Part shown: positions 54,469 through 62,760 of the stretch, in pieces | Numbering within the stretch: the stretch's first letter is position 1 | Layout: each line of letters opens with the position of its first letter | DNA from: Kistimonas sp964291505 | GTDB lineage: Bacteria > Pseudomonadota > Gammaproteobacteria > Pseudomonadales > Endozoicomonadaceae | Direction of reading: 5' to 3' | DNA length: 64,000 bases | Assembly (NCBI GenBank): GCA_964291505.2 | Contig: OZ220216.1 | Span: forward strand, 744,001 to 808,000 | Notes under the pieces: generated by a model | What the model saw: the letters and a program-made list of their open reading frames with translations, nothing else | Database searches by the model: none | What the model was told of the DNA's origin: nothing | Position numbers and translations under genes: made by a program

Positions 54469-55229
54469 TCTGAATCCATGTGGTTGTAGGTTGTCGGAAG
54501 CGGGAGCTGGGTGAGACTCATGCCACCGTCAACAGGGATAGTTGCGCCGGTGATGTACGGATTGTCCAAAAGAAAACGAACGGTTTGGTATATGACCAGC
54601 TCGCCGGGTGCAAGGCCCATGGGCGGTGCTTGCAGGCGCCCGGTCTTTTCGGCTTCCCGATCTTGTTCATTCATGATGATCAGGTAGGGGGCAATGGCGT
54701 TGACCTTGATGGCAGGGGCAAACAGGCGCGCCATTGACGCCGTCATATTCTCCAGGCCCGCCTTGGTGGCCGAATAAGCGGCGTGTGTCGCACTTCCATG
54801 ACGGGTGTTGTGATCTGTCATGTGAATGATATCGGCGTTGCCACCGTCACAGTTCTGAAGCAAGGGTTGCAACCCCCGGTTGATCAGCCACGGCGCCATC
54901 ATATGAACCTGGAACAGTGACGCCAGCGTATCGGTATCCAGTGGCGTATCGACGTCGGGTGTGAAGTCGGACGCATTGTGGATGATGGCACGAAGGCTCT
55001 CAGTTTCCTGTTGGATCTTGCCAATAAAGGCCAGGATGTTTTCGTTACTGGAAAAATCCGCCTTTATAGTGTGTATGCCTTCCCGTTGCAATGCCTCCAG
55101 TTCATCGTTCTCCGTCCTGTACGTGATGATGACAGGATGGCCGTCACGCTTCAGAGCCCGCGCGTTGTACAGGCCCAGTCGCCGGGCGCCACCGGTAATC
55201 AGGATCGGGGAACGGGAGGTTTCTGCCAT
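54465..55229 (-). CDS. folM: Dihydromonapterin/dihydrofolate reductase FolM
   Basis: FolM is a short-chain dehydrogenase that reduces dihydromonapterin (and weakly dihydrofolate) with NADPH. The 254-residue protein has the cofactor motif TGGARRLGL near residue 12-20, the catalytic YSATK near 149-153, and the GATIPVDGGMSL end motif. Coupling to folE fits tetrahydromonapterin production, the cofactor of bacterial phenylalanine hydroxylase in pseudomonads; that enzyme is not in the window. Confidence 0.9.
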   Translation of the reverse strand: MAETSRSPILITGGARRLGLYNARALKRDGHPVIITYRTENDELEALQREGIHTIKADFSSNENILAFIGKIQQETESLRAIIHNASDFTPDVDTPLDTDTLASLFQVHMMAPWLINRGLQPLLQNCDGGNADIIHMTDHNTRHGSATHAAYSATKAGLENMTASMARLFAPAIKVNAIAPYLIIMNEQDREAEKTGRLQAPPMGLAPGELVIYQTVRFLLDNPYITGATIPVDGGMSLTQLPLPTTYNHMDSE

Positions 55230-55409
55230 AAGGGTGTCATACCGTTATTGTTTAATCTTTGGCGGGAAGGGAGTGTATCACAGCTATTCAGGATTATATC
55301 CCGATAGATACAGTGGGAAATGCACACTGCCAGAGGCCGCTTTCATTGCTTCATCATGCGAAAAAACGCTAAGGTTGGCACCTGTGCTGATAAAGAAAAA
55401 TAATAAGTC

Positions 55410-56417
55410 ATGGTTCCGTTCTGCTATCGCATTGTCATTCTTATGCTATTGACCCTGATGCCAGTTACCGTCTGGTCTGGCACATTAGCGACAGTCAAGG
55501 AACGCGGTTTTTTGCGCTGTGGAGTTCATTCGGGGTTACCGGGTTTTTCCTCACAGAATGATCAGGGGCAGTGGCAGGGGTTTGATGTAGATTTTTGCCG
55601 TGCCGTCTCGGCAGCTGTTTTAGGTGATGCAGGCGCTATACGCTTTATTCCACTGGATGCACAGGAGCGTTTCACCGCATTGCAGTCGGGCGCGATTGAT
55701 CTGCTTTCCCGAAATACGACCTGGACGCTTTCCCGTGATACGGCACTTGGTTTGAACTTTGTCGGCATCAGTTACCACGATGGCCAGGGGTTCTTGGTCT
55801 GGAAAAAGCAACGGATCCGGCGTGCCACGGAACTGGATGATGCCTCGATTTGTGTGATTGCAGGGACAACCACAGAACTGAATCTTGCAGACTGGTTTCA
55901 GCAACAAGGGCAGTCCTATCGTCCGGTTGTCATGAAGAATTATGATGCGGTCGCCAGTGCGTTCAGGGATGGGCGGTGCGATGTGGTCACGTCTGACCAG
56001 TCGCAGTTGTATGCCCTTCGTTTACGTTTGTCTAAGCCCACAGATGCCGTGGTTTTACCCGATATGATTTCCAAGGAGCCGTTGGGGCCGGTTGTCCGGC
56101 AGGGCGACGACCAGTGGTTCAATATTGTGCGCTGGACACTTGCCGCGTTAATCAATGGTGAGGAACTGGGGCTGGCGCAGAAAACCATTACCTTGCACCC
56201 TCGTGGTCCTGCTATTGAGCGTTTTCTTGAAATGTCGATACCGGCTGACAGCATGGGGCTGCCAAAGGACTGGACTGCTCAGGTCATCGGGCAAGTGGGT
56301 AATTATGGGGAAATATTCGAGCGAAATCTGGGGATTCTTTCACCCTTGTTAATGGATCGGAGTCTCAATGCGCTATGGCGGGACGGAGGGATTTTATACG
56401 CGCCACCGTTCCGGTAA
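55410..56417 (+). CDS. aapJ: General amino-acid ABC transporter substrate-binding protein, first copy
   Basis: A periplasmic binding protein of the AapJ/BztA type for broad-range L-amino acids. The 335-residue precursor has a signal peptide (about 1-23, ending in WSG), then the SBP_bac_3 domain (LRCGVHSGLPGFS near 31, DLLSRNTTWTLSRDT near 96, SICVIAGTTTELNLADWF near 148, QVGNYGEIFERNLG near 300). It is followed after 113 bp by a paralogue with the same domain, so the operon carries two binding proteins for one permease pair. It is divergent from folM. Confidence 0.92.
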   Translation: MVPFCYRIVILMLLTLMPVTVWSGTLATVKERGFLRCGVHSGLPGFSSQNDQGQWQGFDVDFCRAVSAAVLGDAGAIRFIPLDAQERFTALQSGAIDLLSRNTTWTLSRDTALGLNFVGISYHDGQGFLVWKKQRIRRATELDDASICVIAGTTTELNLADWFQQQGQSYRPVVMKNYDAVASAFRDGRCDVVTSDQSQLYALRLRLSKPTDAVVLPDMISKEPLGPVVRQGDDQWFNIVRWTLAALINGEELGLAQKTITLHPRGPAIERFLEMSIPADSMGLPKDWTAQVIGQVGNYGEIFERNLGILSPLLMDRSLNALWRDGGILYAPPFR

Positions 56418-56530
56418 GGTAGCGATGAGGTCACCACAAAATAAGATGATTGTCTGGCCTGTAACTTGCATTACGGACATCCTGAAATAACACAATAAGA
56501 AAAACACGATAAAAACCACAGGAATGGGAC

Positions 56531-57583
56531 ATGAAAGCAAACATTGATCACACCCCTGTTAAAAGCCGGCGTCGTTCATGGCTTGCCGGGGCAGCCCTTG
56601 CCCTGGGCTCACTATCCACCATTGCGATGGGCGCCTCGACGCTGGAGTCTGTAAAAGAAAGGGGCTATCTGCAGTGTGGCGTAAATACCGGGCTGCCCGG
56701 TTTCTCAGCGCCGGATGAGAAAGGTCAGTGGTCAGGTTTGGATGTTGAAGTCTGCCAGTCAATCGCAGCTGCTGTACTTGGCGACAAGAGCAAGGTGCGT
56801 TACACCCCACTGACCTCAAAGGAGCGTTTCACCGCCCTGCAATCGGGCGAGATTGATGTGTTGTCCCGTAACACTACCTGGACCCAGACGCGCGACAATA
56901 CGCTGGGCCTACATTTCGCTGGTGTCGCTTATTATGACGGTCAGGGCTTTATGGTCAGTAAAAATCTGGGCGTAAAGAGTGTTCGTCAGCTGGACGGTGC
57001 GGCTGTTTGTGTGCTTTCTGGCAGTACGACGGAATTGAATCTGGCGGATTATTTCCGTCAGCATGGAATGGAATATGAGGCCGTCAACTACGATACCGCT
57101 GACCAGACGGTCAAAGGTTTTGAATCAGGTCGTTGTGATGTACTGACAGCCGACCAGTCAGGTCTATATGGTCAGCGTTTACGTCTGGCAAAGCCTGATA
57201 GTGCAGTGGTTCTGCCTGAAGTTGTTTCCAAAGAACCGTTGGGCCCAGTTGTACGACAGGGTGATGATCAATGGCTCAATATTGTGAAATGGACTCTCTT
57301 TGCATTGGTGAATGCCGAGGAACTCGGTATCAATTCCATGAATGTCGACAAGATGCAGAAATCCAACAATCCAGCGGTGGCCCGGTTTATGGGTTCCGAT
57401 GGCCCGGGTGGCAAAGGGCTGGGGCTGTCTGACGACTGGGCCTATCAGATCGTGAAGCAGGTGGGTAACTACGGCGAGATTTTTGAGCGGAATGTGGGGG
57501 ATAAATCACCCCTGAAAGTGGCCCGGGGAATCAATGCACTCTGGAACCAGGGTGGGATACTTTACGCGCCACCATTCCGGTAA
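56531..57583 (+). CDS. aapJ: General amino-acid ABC transporter substrate-binding protein, second copy
   Basis: A paralogue of the preceding gene and closer to canonical AapJ. The 350-residue precursor has a positively charged N-terminus with RRR and a signal peptide ending near residue 35 (AMGAS), then LQCGVNTGLPGFS, VLSRNTTWTQTRDN, VCVLSGSTTELNLADYF and QVGNYGEIFERNVG. It lies immediately upstream of the structured intergenic element at 57632-57730, which separates it from the permease genes and may raise its mRNA level over theirs. Confidence 0.95.
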   Translation: MKANIDHTPVKSRRRSWLAGAALALGSLSTIAMGASTLESVKERGYLQCGVNTGLPGFSAPDEKGQWSGLDVEVCQSIAAAVLGDKSKVRYTPLTSKERFTALQSGEIDVLSRNTTWTQTRDNTLGLHFAGVAYYDGQGFMVSKNLGVKSVRQLDGAAVCVLSGSTTELNLADYFRQHGMEYEAVNYDTADQTVKGFESGRCDVLTADQSGLYGQRLRLAKPDSAVVLPEVVSKEPLGPVVRQGDDQWLNIVKWTLFALVNAEELGINSMNVDKMQKSNNPAVARFMGSDGPGGKGLGLSDDWAYQIVKQVGNYGEIFERNVGDKSPLKVARGINALWNQGGILYAPPFR

Positions 57584-57631
57584 TCTGAGGTATCCGGTGG
57601 TTGCCATTTGTTCAAGCTACCGGGAAGCAGC

Positions 57632-57730
57632 CTGCGGGGATACCACGCTTTCGCCGCTCCGAAGGGTCTTCCTGACCCTGCGGAGCTACCGCGGCAGTCC
57701 TGCCGCTGCTGCAGCGTGATATCCCCGCAG
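57632..57730. repeat. Three-stem structured repeat element, copy A
   Basis: An outer stem of 18 bp with one mismatch (57632-57649 with 57713-57730) encloses two hairpins. Hairpin 1 (57656-57686) has a 6-bp lower stem, one A-G mismatch, and a 6-bp upper stem with loop TTCCT. Hairpin 2 (57691-57706) is GCGGCA-GTCC-TGCCGC. On the minus strand GTAG directly precedes hairpin 1, as in REP elements. TACC and TGCTGC flank hairpin 2. Copy B at 61657 shares this layout. It lies between binding-protein and permease genes, the classic place for REP-mediated mRNA stabilisation. Confidence 0.85.
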
Positions 57731-57884
57731 ACTGTAGAACATTTTGCTGTCTTCAGGTTATGCCGGGACAGCAATCGGAAATAACAATAAGAATGCGGCA
57801 GTTGATGGTTCTTTTGTCCAGTGTCGTTAATCGTTCTCGGATCGAGCCAGCGTTGCATTGATACCATTACAAGAGTGGGTTGGA

Positions 57885-59069
57885 ATGGATGTAGAAGCTT
57901 CCCGCAGTCAGGTGAAAACACGTTTCTGGAATGATCCCGATAAACGCGCCTTATTATTTCAGGTGATTGTTGCAGCGGTCGTCGCATTTCTGGTGATTGT
58001 GATTGTTGATAATACGGTGACCAATCTTGAAAAGCGTGGGATCACAACCGGGTTTGATTTTCTGGATCAGTCAGCCGGGTTTGGGATTACACAAACGCTG
58101 ATTGATTTTGATGAATCACATAGTTTTGGTCGCACGTTTATCGTTGGCCTGCTCAATACCATTCTGGTCTCCATTCTTGGCATTATTCTTTCGACAGTGG
58201 TTGGTTTTCTGGTGGGTGTTGGGCGATTGTCGGGCAACTGGCTGGTTTCCCGTCTTTGTGGTGCCTTTATCGAGATTTTTCGTAATGTCCCTGTTCTGCT
58301 GCAAATCATGTTCTGGTATTTCGCGGTGCTGCGAATCCTGCCATCGCCACGTCAGAGCCTGTCATTGGGGGAAAGCGTATTTCTCAATGTTCGAGGTCTG
58401 TATGTTCCTGAACCACTGTTTCAGTCCGAAGCAATTTGGCTGGGTTTAGCTCTTTTGCTGGCGGTAACAGCCTGCATTGTGCTCGTTTTCTGGAACAGGC
58501 GTCGCCAGCGTCAGACAGGGATTGCGTTGCCTGTTGGGATTTTGTCCACTGGAATGCTGTTGGGGTTACCTGTACTTGTCATGCTATTTGGACAAAACAT
58601 CGTGGTTTGGGAATATCCGCAGCTAAAAGGATTTAACTTTCGTGGCGGAATCACTGTCTTGCCAGAACTAATGGCCTTGCTGTTGGGGCTTGTTTTCTAT
58701 ACGGCGTCGTATATTGCTGAAAATGTCCGCTCCGGTATTGAGGCAGTCAACAAGGGGCAAACTGAAGCGGCCCATGCACTGGGTCTTTCGCGGGGGCGCA
58801 CGTTACGGCTGGTGATTATTCCCCAAGCCATGCGGGTAATTATTCCGCCACTGTCTACTCACTATATGAACCTGATCAAAAACTCATCTTTGGCAACCGC
58901 TATAGGTTATCCGGATATGGTCAGTGTGTTTATGGGTACTACGTTGAATCAAACCGGACAGGCCATAGAAATCATCGGCATGACCATGGCTGTGTATCTC
59001 GTCATGAGCCTTTTGGTTTCTCTATTGATGAATCTGTACAACCGGAAAATGGCGTTGGTGGAGAAATAA
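57885..59069 (+). CDS. aapQ: General amino-acid ABC transporter permease AapQ
   Basis: One of the two permeases of the Aap importer. The 394-residue protein has about eight membrane segments and the conserved EAA loop EAVNKGQTEAAHALGLSRGRT near residue 285 (shown in two parts: EAVNKGQTEAAHALGL, SRGRTLR), which contacts the ATPase. The long segment between the first helices is typical of AapQ. I chose the ATG at 57885 (MDVEASRSQ); the frame reaches back to 57858 without family-like residues. It follows copy A by about 155 bp and precedes aapM by 5 bp. Confidence 0.94.
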   Translation: MDVEASRSQVKTRFWNDPDKRALLFQVIVAAVVAFLVIVIVDNTVTNLEKRGITTGFDFLDQSAGFGITQTLIDFDESHSFGRTFIVGLLNTILVSILGIILSTVVGFLVGVGRLSGNWLVSRLCGAFIEIFRNVPVLLQIMFWYFAVLRILPSPRQSLSLGESVFLNVRGLYVPEPLFQSEAIWLGLALLLAVTACIVLVFWNRRRQRQTGIALPVGILSTGMLLGLPVLVMLFGQNIVVWEYPQLKGFNFRGGITVLPELMALLLGLVFYTASYIAENVRSGIEAVNKGQTEAAHALGLSRGRTLRLVIIPQAMRVIIPPLSTHYMNLIKNSSLATAIGYPDMVSVFMGTTLNQTGQAIEIIGMTMAVYLVMSLLVSLLMNLYNRKMALVEK

Positions 59070-59074
59070 GCAAA

Positions 59075-60172
59075 ATGGTTAATGACAAATCATTGCCGGA
59101 TCGACCAGCGCCCATTGTCCGTAGAGGGATTGTGGGGTGGTTGAGAGACAACCTGTTTGATGGACCGGTAAACACGATTCTGACATTAGCAGGGCTGGCG
59201 TTCCTCTGGTTTACTTTGGCGCCTTTTATTCAGTGGGCCTTTCTGGATGCAGACTGGCTGGGTGACAGCCGAATGGATTGTGATAGCGGCGGTGCTTGTT
59301 GGGTATTCATTGGTTCACGCTTACAGCAATTTATCTACGGTTTTTATCCTGACAGTGAGCTTTGGCGGGTCAATCTTTTCTTTGCCCAGTTGGCAGTGGT
59401 GATCGTTTGGGTGTTATGGGATCGCATGCCTGCACGACAGTGGGGTGCTCTCTGGTTTCTTACCGGATTTCCGCTCAGTTCATGGTGGCTGCTCTATGGT
59501 GGTCCTGGATTTAGCGTTGTTGAAACCCATTACTGGGGTGGTCTGATGCTGACGCTGGTGCTAGCGCTTGTCGGTATGGTCTTTGCTCTACCAGCTGGGA
59601 TCTTGCTGGCGCTCGGACGTCGTAGCAATATGCCGTTGATTCGTGCGCTATCGGTCGTGTTTATCGAAGTCTGGCGTGGTGTGCCCCTGATCACCATCCT
59701 CTTCATGGCATCGGTGATGTTGCCACTGTTTGTGCCTGAGGACATTGATCTCAACAAACTGGTCAGGGCCATGATTGGCATTATCCTGTTTGAGGCGGCA
59801 TTGTTGGCCGAAGTCATCCGTGGTGGTTTGCAGGCAATTCCTAAGGGGCAGTACGAAGCGGCTGCCGCTATTGGCTTGGGTTACTGGCGAAGCATGGGGT
59901 TAGTGGTCATGCCGCAGGTGCTGAAGATTTGTATCCCCGGCATTGTGAATACCTTTGTTGCGCTATTTAAAGACACCAGCCTGGTATTAATCATTGGTCT
60001 GTTTGATTTGCTGGCGATTGTCCAAGCTGGGCTGAATGACCCTAAATGGCTCGGGTATGCATCAGAGGGTTATCTGTTTGCAGGTTTTGTCTTCTGGGCT
60101 TTCTGTTTTGGTATGTCCCGTTACAGTCTGGCGTTGGAACGAAAACTGGATACCGGTCACAAGAACAGCTGA
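59075..60172 (+). CDS. aapM: General amino-acid ABC transporter permease AapM
   Basis: The second permease of the Aap importer. The 365-residue protein has about eight membrane helices, an extra N-terminal part with periplasmic loop typical of AapM, and the EAA loop GLQAIPKGQYEAAAAIGLG near residue 250. It sits 5 bp after aapQ and 44 bp before aapP, so the transporter is complete: two binding proteins, AapQ, AapM and AapP. Confidence 0.94.
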   Translation: MVNDKSLPDRPAPIVRRGIVGWLRDNLFDGPVNTILTLAGLAFLWFTLAPFIQWAFLDADWLGDSRMDCDSGGACWVFIGSRLQQFIYGFYPDSELWRVNLFFAQLAVVIVWVLWDRMPARQWGALWFLTGFPLSSWWLLYGGPGFSVVETHYWGGLMLTLVLALVGMVFALPAGILLALGRRSNMPLIRALSVVFIEVWRGVPLITILFMASVMLPLFVPEDIDLNKLVRAMIGIILFEAALLAEVIRGGLQAIPKGQYEAAAAIGLGYWRSMGLVVMPQVLKICIPGIVNTFVALFKDTSLVLIIGLFDLLAIVQAGLNDPKWLGYASEGYLFAGFVFWAFCFGMSRYSLALERKLDTGHKNS

Positions 60173-60216
60173 CGGCTACAGGTTTAATCAGAATAACAAT
60201 GGGTGGGAGTGTCTCG

Positions 60217-60987
60217 ATGGATGCAAAAGAGTCACGGGTTGAGTCAAAGTCTGAGCTTGTCATCGAACTGAATAACGTTAACAAATGGTATGGTGATTTC
60301 CATGTGCTGAAGGATATCAACCTGACCGTTCAACGGGGAGAACGGATTGTTATTTGTGGGCCATCCGGGTCAGGAAAGTCGACGATGATCCGTTGTATTA
60401 ACCGGTTGGAAGAGCACCAGGAAGGCGATATCACCGTTGGTGGGGTTCCACTGACCAACGACCTCAAAAACATTGAACATGTCCGTAAAGATGTGGGGAT
60501 GGTCTTTCAGCACTTTAATCTGTTTCCCCATCTGACGGTTCGTGAGAACTGCACACTGGGTTTGATCTGGGTACACAAAATGCCCAAAAAGGAAGCGGAT
60601 GCGATTGCGATGAAATATCTCGAACGTGTCCGGATTCCTGATCAGGCTGATAAATACCCGGGCCAGTTATCAGGGGGACAGCAACAACGTGTCGCCATAG
60701 CCCGCAGTCTCTGTATGAATCCACGTGTCATGCTGTTTGATGAACCAACCTCAGCCCTTGATCCGGAAATGATCAAGGAAGTGCTAGACGTTATGGTCGA
60801 GCTGGCAGAAGAGGGCATGACTATGCTCTGTGTCACCCACGAGATGGGTTTTGCCAAGACGGTGGCTGACCGGGTGATCTTTATGGATGGTGGTCAGATC
60901 ATTGAAGAGAACGATCCAGACAGATTCTTCAACCATCCTCAATCCGAGCGGACCAAACTGTTCCTCGGACAGATCCTGAGTCACTGA
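60217..60987 (+). CDS. aapP: General amino-acid ABC transporter ATPase AapP
   Basis: The ATPase of the Aap importer. The 256-residue protein has Walker A GPSGSGKST near residue 49, signature LSGGQQQRVAIARSL near 151, Walker B VMLFDEPTSALDPE near 171 and the H-loop CVTHEMGFAK near 206. I chose the ATG at 60217 (MDAKESR), with GGGAG just upstream. An ATG six codons earlier is possible, and a frame running back into aapM is not genuine. Confidence 0.96.
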   Translation: MDAKESRVESKSELVIELNNVNKWYGDFHVLKDINLTVQRGERIVICGPSGSGKSTMIRCINRLEEHQEGDITVGGVPLTNDLKNIEHVRKDVGMVFQHFNLFPHLTVRENCTLGLIWVHKMPKKEADAIAMKYLERVRIPDQADKYPGQLSGGQQQRVAIARSLCMNPRVMLFDEPTSALDPEMIKEVLDVMVELAEEGMTMLCVTHEMGFAKTVADRVIFMDGGQIIEENDPDRFFNHPQSERTKLFLGQILSH

Positions 60988-61106
60988 ACACGTCAGCGCG
61001 TTGTTTTGTCTGAACCGGAGCTGAATCGCCGTCCGGTTTTGCTGTTTTTTCCGCCTTTCATCGGGTATTTTATCCCCCGCCAGTTTAGGTTTTCTGGTGG
61101 GGGACC

Positions 61107-61637
61107 ATGATAGAGAAGTTTTTTGATACCTGTATTTACGCGGCGCGCTGGCTTCTGGCGCCTCTTTACCTCGGATTGTCGCTGATTCTGCTGGCGATCC
61201 TGATCAAGTTTTTCCAGGACGTGTGGCTCTTGTACTCACACCTGCTGGAAATGCCTGAACGCGATTTGATTCTCCATATTCTTGGCATGGTCGATCTGGT
61301 GCTGGTCAGCGGACTGGCATTGATGGTGATGTTCAGTGGCTATGAGAATTTTGTCTCACGGCTTGAAGTGGGTGAGGTAGAGCGGGAAAAACTGTCCTGG
61401 CTGGGCAAGATGGATGCAGACTCGCTGAAGGCGAAGCTGGCGACATCGATTGTGGCTATCTCATCCATTCATCTGCTGCGGGTGTTTATGAATGCTAGCA
61501 ATACGCCGAGCGAAGAAATCATGTGGTATGTCATTGTCCACCTGACGTTTGTCGTTTCAGCGGTGGGTATGGCGTTTCAGGATCGCTTGTTGGGGCGTTC
61601 CAAGAAACAGCAGAGTGTGATTATTCGAGAGCCTTAA
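61107..61637 (+). CDS. yqhA: UPF0114 (YqhA) family membrane protein, copy 2
   Basis: A paralogue of the gene at 42259, 176 residues, with the same four membrane helices and signature segments (ARWLLAPLYLGLSL, FSGYENFVSRLE, SIVAISSIHLLRVFM). The function of the family is unknown. This copy has a longer C-terminal tail (SKKQQSVIIREP). A GGTGGGGG stretch precedes the ATG. Copy B of the structured repeat follows 20 bp after the stop. Confidence 0.9.
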   Translation: MIEKFFDTCIYAARWLLAPLYLGLSLILLAILIKFFQDVWLLYSHLLEMPERDLILHILGMVDLVLVSGLALMVMFSGYENFVSRLEVGEVEREKLSWLGKMDADSLKAKLATSIVAISSIHLLRVFMNASNTPSEEIMWYVIVHLTFVVSAVGMAFQDRLLGRSKKQQSVIIREP

Positions 61638-61656
61638 GCGTCGTAGTGACGGGTAT

Positions 61657-61765
61657 GCCGGTATCGGTCATACCCGTTTTACGCCCGTGTCGACGGTCTG
61701 TCCTGACCGGCGACACTACCGCGGCATCCCTGCCGCTGCTGCAAACGGGTATGACCGATACCGGC
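61657..61765. repeat. Three-stem structured repeat element, copy B
   Basis: A perfect 23-bp outer stem (61657-61679 with 61743-61765) encloses hairpin 1 (61687-61716: 6-bp lower stem, A-G mismatch, 5-bp upper stem, loop TGTCCT) and hairpin 2 (61721-61736: GCGGCA-TCCC-TGCCGC). TACC, TGCTGC and the leading T(T/A)CGCC agree with copy A, and GTAG precedes hairpin 1 on the minus strand. The outer arms share no clear sequence with those of copy A. It fills most of the gap between two convergent genes and may also end their transcripts. Confidence 0.88.
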
Positions 61766-61790
61766 TTGCAAGATTTTCCTATCCTAAAGA

Positions 61791-62744
61791 TTACGTGGCA
61801 ATGCGGGCTTGAGCCTTTTGGGTCTTGCGGTGCTTGCGCTTGAACCGATAGAGCTTTTCTTTACCTTCCGGACGCGTTTTGAAACGTGCGTAATTCCATT
61901 GATACATGGTCGGGCATTCGCTGATGCATGCTTCGATGGATGCATTCATCGCTGTGGCGGCAACCACAGGATCTTTATCCCTGATTGTTGCGGGTGCGGG
62001 CTTGATAATGACTTCATAGCCGCCGTTATCATTTCGTCTGGCGTACATGCTTAATAATGATGCAGGATGAGTACTGGCAAGGTTATTGACCAGTTTGCCA
62101 GTCCAGGCCTGTTCGCCGAAGAACGGGGCAAAGACACCACTTTTGGGGCCAGGCTCCTGATCAGGTAATACCGCAACGACACCTTGTTCCCGCAATACGC
62201 GATGCAGGGTTTTGACACCGGTGACATTGGCAGGAATCAATCCAACCTTGACGCGGCTGCGTGAACGATAGATCCACCGATCCAGCGCCTTGATCTTGGC
62301 CGGTTTGTACATGGCGTACATGTACAGATGATGACGAAGAAAGTGATTAAGGATCTCCCAGGTGCCATGATGAGGCAGTATGAGGATAATACCCTGTTCC
62401 TCTTTCAGCGCCTTTTCCAGGTGTTCCATACCGGTCACCCGGGTAATCAGCGCATCCACTTTTTCCAGAGGCCAGAACCAGGTCATTCCCGCTTCAAACA
62501 GGGTTTTTCCGGATTCGATCATGCTTTGCTTCACCAGTGACTCCTGGTCACTGTCGCTGAGCTGTGAATAGCATAACTGGATATTGGTGCGGCTGATTTT
62601 CGTTCGGCGGTTGTTCAACCGCCAGCTCAGCCAGCCGAAACCAGCGCCAAGGGCATGAGCCACGGATAGCGGCATCCATGCAATCAAGCGGGCAAAGCCC
62701 ATGGCAAGGTAAACAAGAAGGGTCTTCAAACAGGTGTTCCTCAA
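61791..62744 (-). CDS. LpxL/HtrB-family lysophospholipid acyltransferase
   Basis: A lipid A late-acyltransferase family enzyme that adds a secondary acyl chain to lipid A precursors or a related lipid at the inner membrane. The 317-residue protein has a membrane-anchoring N-terminus (about 6-25), the HxxxxE catalytic motif as HHGTWE near residue 124, and the LPDQEPG block near 192. The C-terminus is very basic (KRKHRKTQKAQ). Whether it acts on lipid A or on another acceptor cannot be settled by eye. Confidence 0.88.
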   Translation of the reverse strand: MRNTCLKTLLVYLAMGFARLIAWMPLSVAHALGAGFGWLSWRLNNRRTKISRTNIQLCYSQLSDSDQESLVKQSMIESGKTLFEAGMTWFWPLEKVDALITRVTGMEHLEKALKEEQGIILILPHHGTWEILNHFLRHHLYMYAMYKPAKIKALDRWIYRSRSRVKVGLIPANVTGVKTLHRVLREQGVVAVLPDQEPGPKSGVFAPFFGEQAWTGKLVNNLASTHPASLLSMYARRNDNGGYEVIIKPAPATIRDKDPVVAATAMNASIEACISECPTMYQWNYARFKTRPEGKEKLYRFKRKHRKTQKAQARIAT

Positions 62745-62760
62745 GTGTTATGCATAAGCA

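Noticed and set aside
60046..60216. Longer aapP reading from 60046
   Set aside because: The extra residues lie in the end of aapM and are not ATPase-like; a good ribosome-binding site precedes the ATG at 60217.
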